The position numbers and the translations under genes were made by a program. Of a DNA stretch of 64,000 nt, positions 49,970 through 59,122 are shown one piece after another. A model generated the notes under the pieces. The model made no database searches and had not been told where the DNA came from. It was given only the letters and a program-made list of their open reading frames with translations. Position 1 is the first letter of the stretch. Each line of letters opens with the position of its first letter. Source of the stretch: Ferirhizobium litorale (lineage in GTDB: Bacteria > Pseudomonadota > Alphaproteobacteria > Rhizobiales > Rhizobiaceae); assembly GCA_030028905.1 (NCBI GenBank), contig JALDYZ010000001.1, positions 186,001 through 250,000 of the forward strand, written 5' to 3'.

Positions 49970-51114
49970 TGATCCCCCACGGCAAAGCGGGCCTTCAGCA
50001 GGCATTCCTCGTACTCGGCTTCGGCGGTGGAATCGAAGACGATGCCGCCGCCGACATGGAAGACCGCCCGGCCGTCCTCGTGCAGCGTCAAAGTGCGGAT
50101 CGCGACCGAGAAACGCATGGTTCCGTCGGGTGCGATGTAGCCGATCGCGCCGCAATAGGCGTCGCGCGGACCTACCTCGAGATCGTGGATAATCTTCATC
50201 GCCCACATCTTCGGTGCGCCGGTCACCGAGCCGCAGGGAAAGAGCGCTTCGAAGATGTCGTGGATCGTCGCTCCGGGCAGCAGTTTCGCCCGCACGTGGC
50301 TGACCATCTGGTGGACGGTCGGATAGGTCTCGATGTCGAAGAGTTTTGGCACGTCCAGCGTGCCGACCTCGCTGATGCGGGAAATGTCGTTGCGCAGGAG
50401 GTCAACGATCATGCGGTTCTCGGCCTGCGTCTTCTCGTCGGCCAGCATCGCGGCGACGATCTCCTCGTCCTGGGCAGGGCTTGTGCCGCGTTTCGCGGTG
50501 CCCTTCATCGGATGAGTTTCGATCCAGCCATCCGCATCGGTGCGGAAGAAAAGCTCCGGCGAGCGCGACAGGATGACCGGTCCGCCGAGATCGACAAGGG
50601 CACCGTATCTTACCGGTTGGCGTTCGATCAGGGACCAGAAGGCCGCGCGCGCATCGCCTTTCCAGCGCGCGCTGATCGGCATGGTCAGGTTCGCCTGGTA
50701 GCAGTCGCCCCGTGTCAGATGCTGGTGCAGCCGGTCGAAGCGCTTTGTGTAGGCGGCGAGATCCCATGCGGCGGCGGGCTCGGTCAGGAATGGCTCGTTT
50801 TCCCGCCGCTGCAGGGGCTGGGCGAGCGGATGGCCTTCATCCTCCGGTGCGTGGAAGACACCGAAGATTGCCAGGGGCGTTTCCCGGTCGTCCTCGACGA
50901 ATGGGGCCAGCTTGTCCTCGAACAGGTGGCCGGCTTCATAGGCCATATAGCCGGCGAGCCACTTGCCGCCGGCGCGCGCCTGTTCCATGCGCGCCAGCGC
51001 CGGCCGGAAGTCGACCGCTCGCTTCACGACGATGAGTTCGACCGGGTCGGCAAAGACCATGCATTGCCCGGTCGTGTCGTCCCGGAACAGAACATAGGGT
51101 TGGGTATCGAACAT
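49954..51114 (-). CDS. pabB: aminodeoxychorismate synthase component I
   Basis: 386 aa from ATG 51114 (MFDTQPYVLFRDDTTGQCMV). Chorismate-binding motifs: TRGDCYQANLTMPI, HPMKGTAKRG, MIVDLLRNDISRISEVG, PCGSVTGAPKMWAMKIIHDL and EEC near the end. Makes 4-amino-4-deoxychorismate from chorismate for folate. It begins 22 bases after the M3 peptidase stop; operon with pabC, yciI and the DUF3445 gene. Confidence 0.93.
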   Translation of the reverse strand: MFDTQPYVLFRDDTTGQCMVFADPVELIVVKRAVDFRPALARMEQARAGGKWLAGYMAYEAGHLFEDKLAPFVEDDRETPLAIFGVFHAPEDEGHPLAQPLQRRENEPFLTEPAAAWDLAAYTKRFDRLHQHLTRGDCYQANLTMPISARWKGDARAAFWSLIERQPVRYGALVDLGGPVILSRSPELFFRTDADGWIETHPMKGTAKRGTSPAQDEEIVAAMLADEKTQAENRMIVDLLRNDISRISEVGTLDVPKLFDIETYPTVHQMVSHVRAKLLPGATIHDIFEALFPCGSVTGAPKMWAMKIIHDLEVGPRDAYCGAIGYIAPDGTMRFSVAIRTLTLHEDGRAVFHVGGGIVFDSTAEAEYEECLLKARFAVGDQWISR

Positions 51115-51136
51115 GGCTGCCCTGTCTTGCCGCTGG

Positions 51137-52984
51137 TTATGCGGCCTTATCAAGCGCTTCCAGCTCGTCGATCAGCCCCTCAATCATCGACAGGCCCTTG
51201 CTCCAGAACGACGGATCGGTGGCATCGAGACCGAAGGGCTTCAGCAGTTCCGAATGATGCTTGGTGCCGCCGGCCTTCAGCAGCTCGAAGTACTTCTCCT
51301 GGAAGCCCTTGTCCGACTTCTGGTAGACTGCGTAGAGCGAGTTGACCAGGCAGTCGCCGAAGGCATAGGCGTAGACGTAGAAGGGCGAGTGGATGAAGTG
51401 GGGGATGTAGGCCCAATAGGTCTCGTATCCCTCCGAGATCCGGATCGCCGGCCCCAGGCTCTCCTCCTGCACCGACAGCCACAGCTTGCCGATGTCGTCG
51501 GCGGTCAGCTCACCCTCCTTGCGGGCGGTGTGGACCTTGCGCTCGAACTCGTAGAAGGCAATCTGGCGCACGACCGTGTTGATCATGTCCTCGACCTTCT
51601 GGGCCAACATCGCCTTGCGCTCGCGCTTGTCGGTGGTCTTATCGAGAAGCGCTCGGAAAGTCAGCATCTCGCCGAACACTGAAGCAGTCTCCGCGAGCGT
51701 CAGCGGCGTCTGGCACATCAATGCGCCCTGGCCGCCGGCCAGCACCTGGTGAACACCGTGGCCGAGCTCATGGGCAAGCGTCATCACGTCGCGCGGCTTG
51801 CCCAGGTAGTTGACGAGAACGTAAGGGTGCGCCGACGGTACGGTCGGGTGGGCAAAGGCGCCGGGCGCCTTTCCGGGGCGAACCGGCGCGTCGATCCACT
51901 GCTCGTCGAAGAAGCGCCTGGCAATCGCTGCCATTTCCGGTGCGAATTCGCCATAGGCGGAAAGAACCGTTTGCTTGGCATCGCTCCAGGAGATCAGGGC
52001 CTTCGGCGTTTCGGGCAGCGGCGCGTTGCGGTCCCAGAAGTTCATCTGGTCCATGCCGAGCCACTTGGCCTTCATCTTGTAGTAGCGATGCGATAGACGC
52101 GGGTAGGCGTCCTTCACTGCGGCGGCCAGCGCATCGACCACTTCGCGCTCGACGCGGTTGGCGAGGTGCCGGCTGTCAGCGATGTCCTTGAAGCCGCGCC
52201 AGCGGTCGGAGATGTCCTTGTCCTTGGCAAGCGTATTGGTGATCAGCGTGAAGGTGCGCAGGTTGGCCTTGAACGTGTCTGCGAGTGCCATCGCCGCCTT
52301 GCGGCGCGTCTCGCCCTCCGGCTCCTGCAGCATGTTCAGCGCCACCTCAAGCGCCACCTCCTCACCGTCGATGGTGAAGCGCAGCGCTGCCATCGTTTCG
52401 TCGAAGAGGCGGTTGAAGGCGGCGGCCGACGTCATCGACTTTTCGAGGAAGAGCTGCTCCAACTGGTCGTCGAGCTGGAATGGCTTGTCCTTCCTGAGGT
52501 CGACGATCCACGGGCGATAGTGACCGGCCGCCGGGTCGTTCGCCATGCAGGCGTCCATGACCGTGTCGTCGATGCGGTTCAATTCCAGCGAGAAGAACAA
52601 GAGATGCGAGGAGACGTCGGTCAGCTTCGCCTGGACGTCGCCATAGAGCTTGCCGTTGGCCGGGCTGGACGTATCGGAAAAATAGGTGAGGCCGGCATAG
52701 GAGCCGATGCGCCCAAGCAGATCGTCGAGCGCTTCGAACTCGGCGATTGCCGCGCCGATGCCGTCCGGCCCTGTCCTGGTGGCAGCTTCGGCCAGCTTGC
52801 CCTTCCACTTGGCTTCGAAGGCGCGGGCCTCGCGGTCGGATTTTTCCAGGTCGCCTCGGAATTCGTCTGAGGCAGCGGAAGGATAAAGATCTTCCAGCCT
52901 CCAAACCGGCAATTCGCCCAGTGCCGGATCGGCGGCAGCGCCAATGGCGGCGGTGGCACGATTGGGGGTCGGAGAGAGGCGCAT
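51137..52984 (-). CDS. oligoendopeptidase F-type M3 metallopeptidase
   Basis: 615 aa from ATG 52984 (MRLSPTPNRATAAIGAAADP). Zinc site HELGH at 405-409, with ETASVFGEMLTF supplying the third ligand downstream. M3 family, PepF/oligoendopeptidase group; it probably degrades short cytoplasmic peptides. The open frame upstream of 52984 lacks resemblance. It heads the operon with pabB and is divergent from the sigma-54 activator. Confidence 0.93.
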   Translation of the reverse strand: MRLSPTPNRATAAIGAAADPALGELPVWRLEDLYPSAASDEFRGDLEKSDREARAFEAKWKGKLAEAATRTGPDGIGAAIAEFEALDDLLGRIGSYAGLTYFSDTSSPANGKLYGDVQAKLTDVSSHLLFFSLELNRIDDTVMDACMANDPAAGHYRPWIVDLRKDKPFQLDDQLEQLFLEKSMTSAAAFNRLFDETMAALRFTIDGEEVALEVALNMLQEPEGETRRKAAMALADTFKANLRTFTLITNTLAKDKDISDRWRGFKDIADSRHLANRVEREVVDALAAAVKDAYPRLSHRYYKMKAKWLGMDQMNFWDRNAPLPETPKALISWSDAKQTVLSAYGEFAPEMAAIARRFFDEQWIDAPVRPGKAPGAFAHPTVPSAHPYVLVNYLGKPRDVMTLAHELGHGVHQVLAGGQGALMCQTPLTLAETASVFGEMLTFRALLDKTTDKRERKAMLAQKVEDMINTVVRQIAFYEFERKVHTARKEGELTADDIGKLWLSVQEESLGPAIRISEGYETYWAYIPHFIHSPFYVYAYAFGDCLVNSLYAVYQKSDKGFQEKYFELLKAGGTKHHSELLKPFGLDATDPSFWSKGLSMIEGLIDELEALDKAA

Positions 52985-53208
52985 TGTCGGGATCCTTCCA
53001 CAAGAAACAAGGTCAGCCAGATCTATTCGCCCCAAGGCGGGCGGGCAAGCGTCTTTGCAAATTTCGCGCCCTAGTCGCCTGTGCCGGTTGGCATTCGCGG
53101 TCGTTAAAATGCGATCAATTCTCAAAACAGGATGTTCAAGGCTTTTTGCGAAGGTCGCCTCGAAACCCCGCATGAGGCGGGGTCTGGATTGATCTCCGGG
53201 AGACGAAC

Positions 53209-54750
53209 ATGGCCGCACATATTCTCGTCGTCGATGATGACCCCGTACAACGCCGCCTGCTGAAGAACGCCGTGGAGCGCTATGGCCACGTGGCGCACAC
53301 GGCCGACAACGGCCGGGCCGGCATCGAGGTCCTGAAACGCGAGAGCGGCCGCATCAACGTCGTCGTTCTCGACCTGATGATGCCCGAAATGAACGGATTG
53401 GCCTTTCTCGACGCGCTTCGCGACATGGGTGCCGAGATACCCGTGATCGTGCAGACCGGCCAGGGCGGGATCGAGACCGTCGTCATGGCGATGCGCGCCG
53501 GCGCGTTCGACTTCGTCGTCAAGCCGGTGTCACCCGAGCGGATCGGCAACTCCATTGCGAACGCCTTGAAGTTCGACCAGCGCGAGGCAACCGCGCGGGC
53601 AGGCCGCAGGAACCGCTCAGGCGCAGTCGGCTTCGACGACGTCGTTTCCGCAAGCCCGTCGATGATGCGGGTGATCGACCTCGCTCGCCGGGCGGCGCAG
53701 TCGCACATTCCGGTCGTGCTCGAAGGCGAATCGGGCGTGGGCAAGGAAATGGTCGCAAGGGCCATCCAGTCGGGAAGCGACCGTTCAAGCAAGCCGTTCG
53801 TGACCGTCAACTGCGGAGCGATCCCGCACAACCTCGTCGAAAGCATCCTGTTCGGTCACGAGAAGGGCGCCTTCACCGGCGCGACGGAGCGGCACAGCGG
53901 CAAGTTCGCCGACGCCGATGGGGGTACGCTTTTCCTCGATGAGATCGGCGATCTGCCGCTCGAGGTCCAGGTCAAGCTGCTGCGCGCCGTGCAGCAGGGC
54001 GAAATCGAGACGATCGGCGCCAGCAAGCCGCAGAGGGTGAACGTCCGGCTCATCTCCGCCACCAACAAGGACCTGATCGAGGAGGTCAAGGCCGGCCGGT
54101 TCCGCGAGGACCTCTACTATCGCCTCAACGTTTTCCCGATCACCATTCCGTCACTGCGCCGCCGCAAGGAGGATATCCCGCATCTGGTGCGCATCTTCGT
54201 GCAGCGATTTGCGACCGAACAAAAGCTCGACCGTCCGCTGACATTGACCCCCGGCGCCCTCGCACTTTTGACGGCCTACGATTGGCCAGGCAATATCCGC
54301 CAGCTGGAGAACGCCATATTCCGGGCGGTTGTCCTCTCCGAAGGCAACGAGATCACGGAAAACGACTTCCCGCAGATCGCCACACAGGTCCCCGGCTATA
54401 TCTCCTACGACGGATTGACGGTGATCGAGGGAGGCCATGCGCCTCGTCGGGCGGCGGCTGTCGAGGCGGGCGGCGACCATTCACGCCAGGAGCAGGTGAC
54501 CCATTCCGAGGAAGCCACCGAATCACCCGCAACGTTCATACCGGAAAACGTCATCGCCAGCACCGATCCGGGGGGCAACGTGCGCAAGCTTGCCGAAGTC
54601 GAGGAGGAACTGATTCGTTTTGCGCTAAAATTCTATCGCGGGCAGATGAGCCAGGTGGCCCGAAAGCTCGGAATCGGCCGTTCGACGCTCTATCGGAAAC
54701 TCAAGGACTACGGGATCGATCCCGACGACCCGCTCAAGGAAGCGGCTTGA
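53209..54750 (+). CDS. sigma-54-dependent response regulator (NtrC type)
   Basis: 513 aa. Receiver domain with D10-D11 and phospho-acceptor D55 (VVVLDLMMPEMNG); AAA+ domain with Walker A GESGVGKE and the sigma-54-contacting GAFTGA (EKGAFTGATERHSGKF), GGTLFLDEIGDL as Walker B; Fis-type helix-turn-helix at the end (MSQVARKLGIGRSTLYRKLK). An inserted linker of about 80 residues lies between AAA and HTH. No cognate kinase is in the window. Target genes are unknown. AGGGAG-type ribosome site (GGGAGA) before the ATG. Confidence 0.93.
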   Translation: MAAHILVVDDDPVQRRLLKNAVERYGHVAHTADNGRAGIEVLKRESGRINVVVLDLMMPEMNGLAFLDALRDMGAEIPVIVQTGQGGIETVVMAMRAGAFDFVVKPVSPERIGNSIANALKFDQREATARAGRRNRSGAVGFDDVVSASPSMMRVIDLARRAAQSHIPVVLEGESGVGKEMVARAIQSGSDRSSKPFVTVNCGAIPHNLVESILFGHEKGAFTGATERHSGKFADADGGTLFLDEIGDLPLEVQVKLLRAVQQGEIETIGASKPQRVNVRLISATNKDLIEEVKAGRFREDLYYRLNVFPITIPSLRRRKEDIPHLVRIFVQRFATEQKLDRPLTLTPGALALLTAYDWPGNIRQLENAIFRAVVLSEGNEITENDFPQIATQVPGYISYDGLTVIEGGHAPRRAAAVEAGGDHSRQEQVTHSEEATESPATFIPENVIASTDPGGNVRKLAEVEEELIRFALKFYRGQMSQVARKLGIGRSTLYRKLKDYGIDPDDPLKEAA

Positions 54751-54769
54751 AAGGGGGCTCCCCTTTTTC
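54749..54769 (+). terminator. intrinsic terminator of the sigma-54 activator gene
   Basis: GAAAGGGG, loop GCT, CCCCTTTTTC, starting at the last bases of the stop codon. Confidence 0.75.
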
Positions 54770-54933
54770 GACCTTCGACAAGCGCGTTTTCTTGCCCGTC
54801 GTAAAGATCTTGTTAGCGGCTTATTCACTATATAAGAAAAGGTTGTACGTGTGTGGCAATTTTGCCATCGTGTGACCGCAATTGATAGTCAATTGAATAG
54901 CATCGACATCAAGACTGTCGGACGGGGACAAGG

Positions 54934-56793
54934 TTGCCAGATCTATTTGGAGCGAAATCGCCTTCGCCAGAAGGCCATTGCGGCGCCCTAGCTGCAATCT
55001 ATCGACGCGCAGCGGGCCTGGTAGCCTCGGGCCTCATGCTTGCCGCCCTCGTGGCGCCGATGATGCTGGCCTCGACTTCGGAGGCGGCTGCCGAGTCGCG
55101 CAGCCTCAAGCTCTATTTCATTCATACCGGCGAAAAGGCGGTCATCACCTACAAGCGCAACGGGCGCTATGACGCCAAGGGCCTGCAACAACTGAACCGG
55201 TTCCTGCGCGACTGGCGCCGCAACCAGCCGACCAAGATGGACCCGCGCCTGTTCGATCTCGTCTGGGAAGTCTACCGGAAAAGCGGCTCTCGCGACTACA
55301 TCCATGTCGTTTCGGCCTTCCGCTCGCCGCAGACGAACAACATGCTGCGTTCGCGCTCCAAGGGCGTCGCCGAAAAGAGCCAGCACATGCTCGGCAAGGC
55401 GATGGATTTCTACATTCCCGACGTGAAGCTGGCCAGCCTGCGCGCCATCGGCATGAAGATGCAGGTTGGTGGTGTCGGCTTCTATCCGACCTCCGGCTCG
55501 CCCTTCGTCCACATGGATGTCGGCAACGTGCGTGCCTGGCCACGCATGAACCGCAAGGAACTGGTCCGGCTCTTCCCGGATGGCAAGACCATGCACCTGC
55601 CGTCCGATGGCAAGCCCCTGCCGGGCTACCAGCAGGCGCTGGCCGAGTACAAGCGCCGAGGCGGCGCGGCTGCCGCGGTGGAAGTCGCCGATGTCACCCA
55701 ACCGAAGCGCAGGGGCCTTTTCGCGGCCCTGTTCGGTGGCGACGAGGATGAAGAACCCGATGCAATTGCCGCGGGAGCGGCTACACCCGCTGCCCCCTCC
55801 CGACCGGCGGCCCCTGCAACTAGGCAGGACGCGACGACACCTCCGGGCGTAGAAGCCGGCCAGCCGGTCTTGACAGCTTCGGTTGATCCGAATGCGGTCG
55901 ATATCAATGCGCCGGTTCCGCAGGTCCGTCCGGCGTTCAAGGAGACCCAGGCTGCCGGAATGGCGGTCGCCTTGCTGCCGCCGTCGCGCAACGCCGCAAG
56001 CGATGCGATCCAGGCCGCCTTGCCGGGCGATCAGCAGGAGATCCCGTCCGAATTCGCCGATCTGAGCGACTACAAGATTCCGGTGCCGTCGCTGCTAGGC
56101 CCGCGCCCGATGAACGGCGATGCGCAGGCTGAAATCCAGACCGCTTCTGCCAATATCGATGGCATGAGCGGCGACCTCGCGGTCGCGCCTTTGCCCGCCG
56201 ATCGTCCGGCTCTTGCCGAGGCGCTCGTCGCCTCGGCCGATGGCGAAGGCGAGGTTGATGGCGACGAGGCCGCAGCCGCCCTGTCCCCGTCGGTGATGGC
56301 GGCCCTGGCACAGGACGGTAGCGCCATCCGAGCACAGTTGAATGCGGGTGAAGCCTCCGCCGGTGCGGAAGCGACGGCCGCCCAGCCCGTTCAGGTGGCA
56401 GCGCTCCACGTACAAAAGCCTGCGCGCACGGTTGATTTCGGCGATGTCTTCGATCAGCCGGAGCAGTCTGGCGATGGCGTCGCGGCAGGCATGCCGACCA
56501 AGGGCGCCCGCCCGAAAAAGACCGACGCCGATGCCGCAACCCGAGATCCGGTTCGCGGCGAGCCGAAATTGACGCAGCAGATCATCTCGCAGTGGGCCCT
56601 CAGCCAGGCACGGATGGAGACCATGTCCAAGGCCGTGAAGGCGCCGCGCTTCGTGAGCCACACCCTGCGCACCCAGCCGACACAGGTCTATGCGGCTGGC
56701 TTCACCCACAATGCAAAGACGGTTGACCCCGCCCGGTTCAGCGGCACTGCGGTCAACTTCATGGAAGTGCGAAAGTTCGACAGTTCGGACTGA
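54934..56793 (+). CDS. DUF882 (peptidase M15-fold) envelope protein
   Basis: 619 aa with a TTG start at 54934 (GGGGA ten bases upstream); ATG 55036 is an alternative. A hydrophobic signal/anchor at about 25-55 (LVASGLMLAALVAPMMLAST) precedes the DUF882 domain (about 60-215): YIHVVSAFRSPQTNNMLRSR, SQHMLGKAMDF (H about 151, D about 158) and FVHMDVGNVRAW (H about 192), the zinc ligands of YcbK/M15-type carboxypeptidases. The remaining 400 residues are alanine/proline-rich, low in structure and of unknown use. Likely acts on peptidoglycan in the periplasm. Confidence 0.87.
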   Translation: MPDLFGAKSPSPEGHCGALAAIYRRAAGLVASGLMLAALVAPMMLASTSEAAAESRSLKLYFIHTGEKAVITYKRNGRYDAKGLQQLNRFLRDWRRNQPTKMDPRLFDLVWEVYRKSGSRDYIHVVSAFRSPQTNNMLRSRSKGVAEKSQHMLGKAMDFYIPDVKLASLRAIGMKMQVGGVGFYPTSGSPFVHMDVGNVRAWPRMNRKELVRLFPDGKTMHLPSDGKPLPGYQQALAEYKRRGGAAAAVEVADVTQPKRRGLFAALFGGDEDEEPDAIAAGAATPAAPSRPAAPATRQDATTPPGVEAGQPVLTASVDPNAVDINAPVPQVRPAFKETQAAGMAVALLPPSRNAASDAIQAALPGDQQEIPSEFADLSDYKIPVPSLLGPRPMNGDAQAEIQTASANIDGMSGDLAVAPLPADRPALAEALVASADGEGEVDGDEAAAALSPSVMAALAQDGSAIRAQLNAGEASAGAEATAAQPVQVAALHVQKPARTVDFGDVFDQPEQSGDGVAAGMPTKGARPKKTDADAATRDPVRGEPKLTQQIISQWALSQARMETMSKAVKAPRFVSHTLRTQPTQVYAAGFTHNAKTVDPARFSGTAVNFMEVRKFDSSD

Positions 56794-56821
56794 GCCTCTT
56801 CGTCCGAACGCCTATTTGAAG

Positions 56822-56858
56822 CCCCGTGCATCCAGAGGGAAGCACGGGGTTTCTTTTT
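56822..56858 (+). terminator. intrinsic terminator of the DUF882 gene
   Basis: CCCCGTGC, 12-base loop, GCACGGGG, then TTTCTTTTT. Confidence 0.85.
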
Positions 56859-56884
56859 GTCGGGAGTATCCGGTGCCCAGCGCA

Positions 56885-56912
56885 AGAAAAAACCCGCCGG
56901 CGGACCGGCGGG
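56885..56912 (-). terminator. intrinsic terminator of gapR
   Basis: Minus strand CCCGCCGG, loop TCCG, CCGGCGGG (8 perfect pairs), then TTTTTT. Confidence 0.9.
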
Positions 56913-56940
56913 CTGGAAACGTCACCGGAGCGGGACGATG

Positions 56941-57210
56941 CTACTCTGCGCCTTCCGGCGCAGTCTCGATCATGCCAAGTGCGTGCAGGTAGGTATCGAG
57001 GATGAGATCCTCCTCCATGCGCTCCTGGTCGTCTTTCTTACGCAGTGCGATGACCTTCTTGAGGATCTTGGTGTCGAAGCCCATGGACTTGGCCTCGCCG
57101 TAGACGTCCTTGATGTCGTCGGCAATGGTCTTCTTTTCTTCTTCCAGGCGTTCAATGCGCTCAACAAAGGCGCGGAGTTGATCGCGGGCGACGCCATGGG
57201 CATCAGACAT
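56941..57210 (-). CDS. gapR: GapR-like nucleoid-associated protein (DUF2312)
   Basis: 89 aa, one long charged helix region ([60 protein letters not shown]). This is the DUF2312 family; the Caulobacter member GapR binds overtwisted DNA ahead of replication and transcription and supports topoisomerases. ATG at 57210, own terminator. 95 bases downstream of the DUF1244 gene. Confidence 0.93.
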   Translation of the reverse strand: MSDAHGVARDQLRAFVERIERLEEEKKTIADDIKDVYGEAKSMGFDTKILKKVIALRKKDDQERMEEDLILDTYLHALGMIETAPEGAE

Positions 57211-57305
57211 CGGTATCTCCTGTCATGGTGGGATCTAAGCAGTGAGGTGGATTGTGACCTGCCGCGAAGCGTCGTCGAGGTCAAGACGATTCCGCTGAAA
57301 ACGGA

Positions 57306-57608
57306 TCATTCCTTGGGCTTGTTGATCTCGAATGCGGCTTTTTGAGCATCGCTCGCCTCGGATTGGTTAAGGCGCCGCCACTCGTCGTAGGGCATGCCAT
57401 AAACGATTTCGCGCGACTCTTCCTTGGAGAGATCGACGCCGGCCTCGACGGCGGCATCTCGATACCAGTTCGACAGGCAGTTGCGGCAGAAGCCCGCGAG
57501 GTTCATCAGGTCGATGTTCTGCACGTCCGTGCGTTCGCGCAGGTGATTGACCAACCGCCTGAAGGCGGCCGCTTCGAATTCCGTCTGTTCTTGCTTGCTG
57601 AGGCTCAT
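57306..57608 (-). CDS. DUF1244 family protein
   Basis: 100 aa from ATG 57608 (MSLSKQEQTEFEAAAFRRLV). It has the conserved NLAGFCRNCLSNWYRDAA with two cysteines (about 42 and 45) and GMPYDEWRRLNQ typical of DUF1244. Small, soluble and helical; the function is unknown. It starts 7 bases after the stop of the formylglutamate amidohydrolase gene, so they are co-transcribed. Confidence 0.9.
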   Translation of the reverse strand: MSLSKQEQTEFEAAAFRRLVNHLRERTDVQNIDLMNLAGFCRNCLSNWYRDAAVEAGVDLSKEESREIVYGMPYDEWRRLNQSEASDAQKAAFEINKPKE

Positions 57609-57615
57609 CCGTTGT

Positions 57616-58428
57616 CTACCTGCCTTGCCGGTTGTCGTCGTAGGGACCGGTCCGTGAAGGGTATCGCCGATACTCGTGCAACTCATCGCGTCCGCCGAGC
57701 TTTGCGAAGATCGGCGCCAGACGCTCGGCCCACTGCCGGATGCCGATTTCGTCGCCAATCAGGTCTTGCCGGACCTCGAGCAGCGCATGCGCTATCCCGC
57801 GGGTCATGCAGTGCCGATACATGGTATCGCCTTTCAACGCTCCGTCATAGGGCTCGTTGTTGCCGATCACCAGATCGCCCTCGGCCTCCAGCATCGATAT
57901 CAGCGGCAGGGCCGCACGCGGATCGCTGTCCCAGAGGACGGCTGCGTGCCACGGTCGGGCGACGCCTTTCCAGGCCGGCGTGTAGGAATGCAGCGACAGC
58001 ACGATCGGCGCCCTGCCGGTGCGACCCGCCACGGCCGAGATGGTCCGATGAACCGCCTCGTGATAGGGACGGTGATAGGTCTCGATGCGGTGGTTCCACT
58101 CCGCTTCCGAAATCGGATGATTGCCGGGAACAATGGCGCCATCGGAAATCTTCATGATCAGCGTCGGGTCGTCCTCGCCCCGGTTGGGGTCGATCAGCAG
58201 CCTCGAAAAGCACGAGAGGACCGCGGGCACGCCCAGCCGTCGCGATAATTCGCGCGTCAGTCCCTCGATACCGATGTCATAGGCGATGTGGCGCGCAAAC
58301 GCGGTCTCGGGCAATCCGAGCCCGTCGTAGGAGGCGGGCAGGCGGTTCATCGCATGGTCGGCAAGAAGTACAATGCCGCTGTCATGATCGCCGTCTATGG
58401 TTTCGTATGGGCTGTATTCTAGCTGCAT
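57616..58428 (-). CDS. N-formylglutamate amidohydrolase family protein, second copy
   Basis: 270 aa from ATG 58428 (MQLEYSPYETIDGDHDSGIV); the 118 open codons upstream are not family-like. It shows VLLADHAMNRLPASYDGLGL, FSRLLIDPNRGEDDPTLIM, VLSLHSYTP and LEVRQDLIGDE, the subgroup of shorter amidohydrolases distinct from the HutG-like copy at 20686. Substrate unknown. Operon with DUF1244. Confidence 0.88.
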   Translation of the reverse strand: MQLEYSPYETIDGDHDSGIVLLADHAMNRLPASYDGLGLPETAFARHIAYDIGIEGLTRELSRRLGVPAVLSCFSRLLIDPNRGEDDPTLIMKISDGAIVPGNHPISEAEWNHRIETYHRPYHEAVHRTISAVAGRTGRAPIVLSLHSYTPAWKGVARPWHAAVLWDSDPRAALPLISMLEAEGDLVIGNNEPYDGALKGDTMYRHCMTRGIAHALLEVRQDLIGDEIGIRQWAERLAPIFAKLGGRDELHEYRRYPSRTGPYDDNRQGR

Positions 58429-58645
58429 GCGTGGAAGTGCGGTTCCTGGGTCCGGGGACTGTTTGATGGCATGGGAGGGGCGGGAGTGCAAGCTGGAGCA
58501 TGCTTTCGTTGTCGGACCTTGATTGGGTTGCGAAGCGCAATTCGGGACTACGCCATGATTATAATCGATTAGAGTTGCGTTGACTTTCGTCGCATGACAT
58601 CGCAAGAAAGCACGAGACAAAAAACAAGGGGTCACATCGGAAGCC

Positions 58646-59122
58646 GTGTCACACCCAGCCGCAAAATCTCCCCAAATCCGTCCCCGCAGCCTCCGTCGGC
58701 TGGTATTGTTCGCACTCGCCGTCGCCGCCCCGGCATTTGCCGCGGATGTCGCCCGCGCCGAGTTTCGCGTGTGTAACGGCACGCAGAATCTCGTCGGCGT
58801 CGCGATCGGTTATCGGGCGCAGGAGGGATGGATTACCGAAGGCTGGTGGCAGGTGCCTGCCACGACCTGCGCCACCTTGATCGAGGGCGAGCTGAAATCC
58901 CGCTACTACTATCTTTATGCCGAGGACGCCGTGCGCGGCGGTCGCTGGACCGGCGACGTCAGCATGTGCGTGGCCGAGAACGAGTTTAAGATCGTCGGAG
59001 TTCAGGATTGTTTTGCCCGCGGCTACCAGAAAATGGGCTTCAAGGAATATGACACGGGCCGTCAGGGGAGCTGGATGGTTCAGCTGTCCGACACCCCAGG
59101 GACGCAAGAAAGCACGAATTGA
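58646..59122 (+). CDS. DUF1036 secreted protein
   Basis: 158 aa from GTG 58646. Signal peptide about 1-38 (LVLFALAVAAPAFAADVARA). The DUF1036 domain follows (FRVCNGTQNLVGVAIGYRAQ, WWQVPATTCATL, DVSMCVAENEF, QDCFARGYQKMGF) with four conserved cysteines probably forming disulfides in the periplasm. Its stop overlaps the pyk start (TGATG), so the two are translationally coupled. Function unknown. Confidence 0.9.
   Translation: MSHPAAKSPQIRPRSLRRLVLFALAVAAPAFAADVARAEFRVCNGTQNLVGVAIGYRAQEGWITEGWWQVPATTCATLIEGELKSRYYYLYAEDAVRGGRWTGDVSMCVAENEFKIVGVQDCFARGYQKMGFKEYDTGRQGSWMVQLSDTPGTQESTN

Noticed and set aside
54854..54867. TGGCAATTTTGCCA as a sigma-54 promoter
   Set aside because: The GG and GC elements are 9 bases apart instead of the 12 required; it is only a palindrome.
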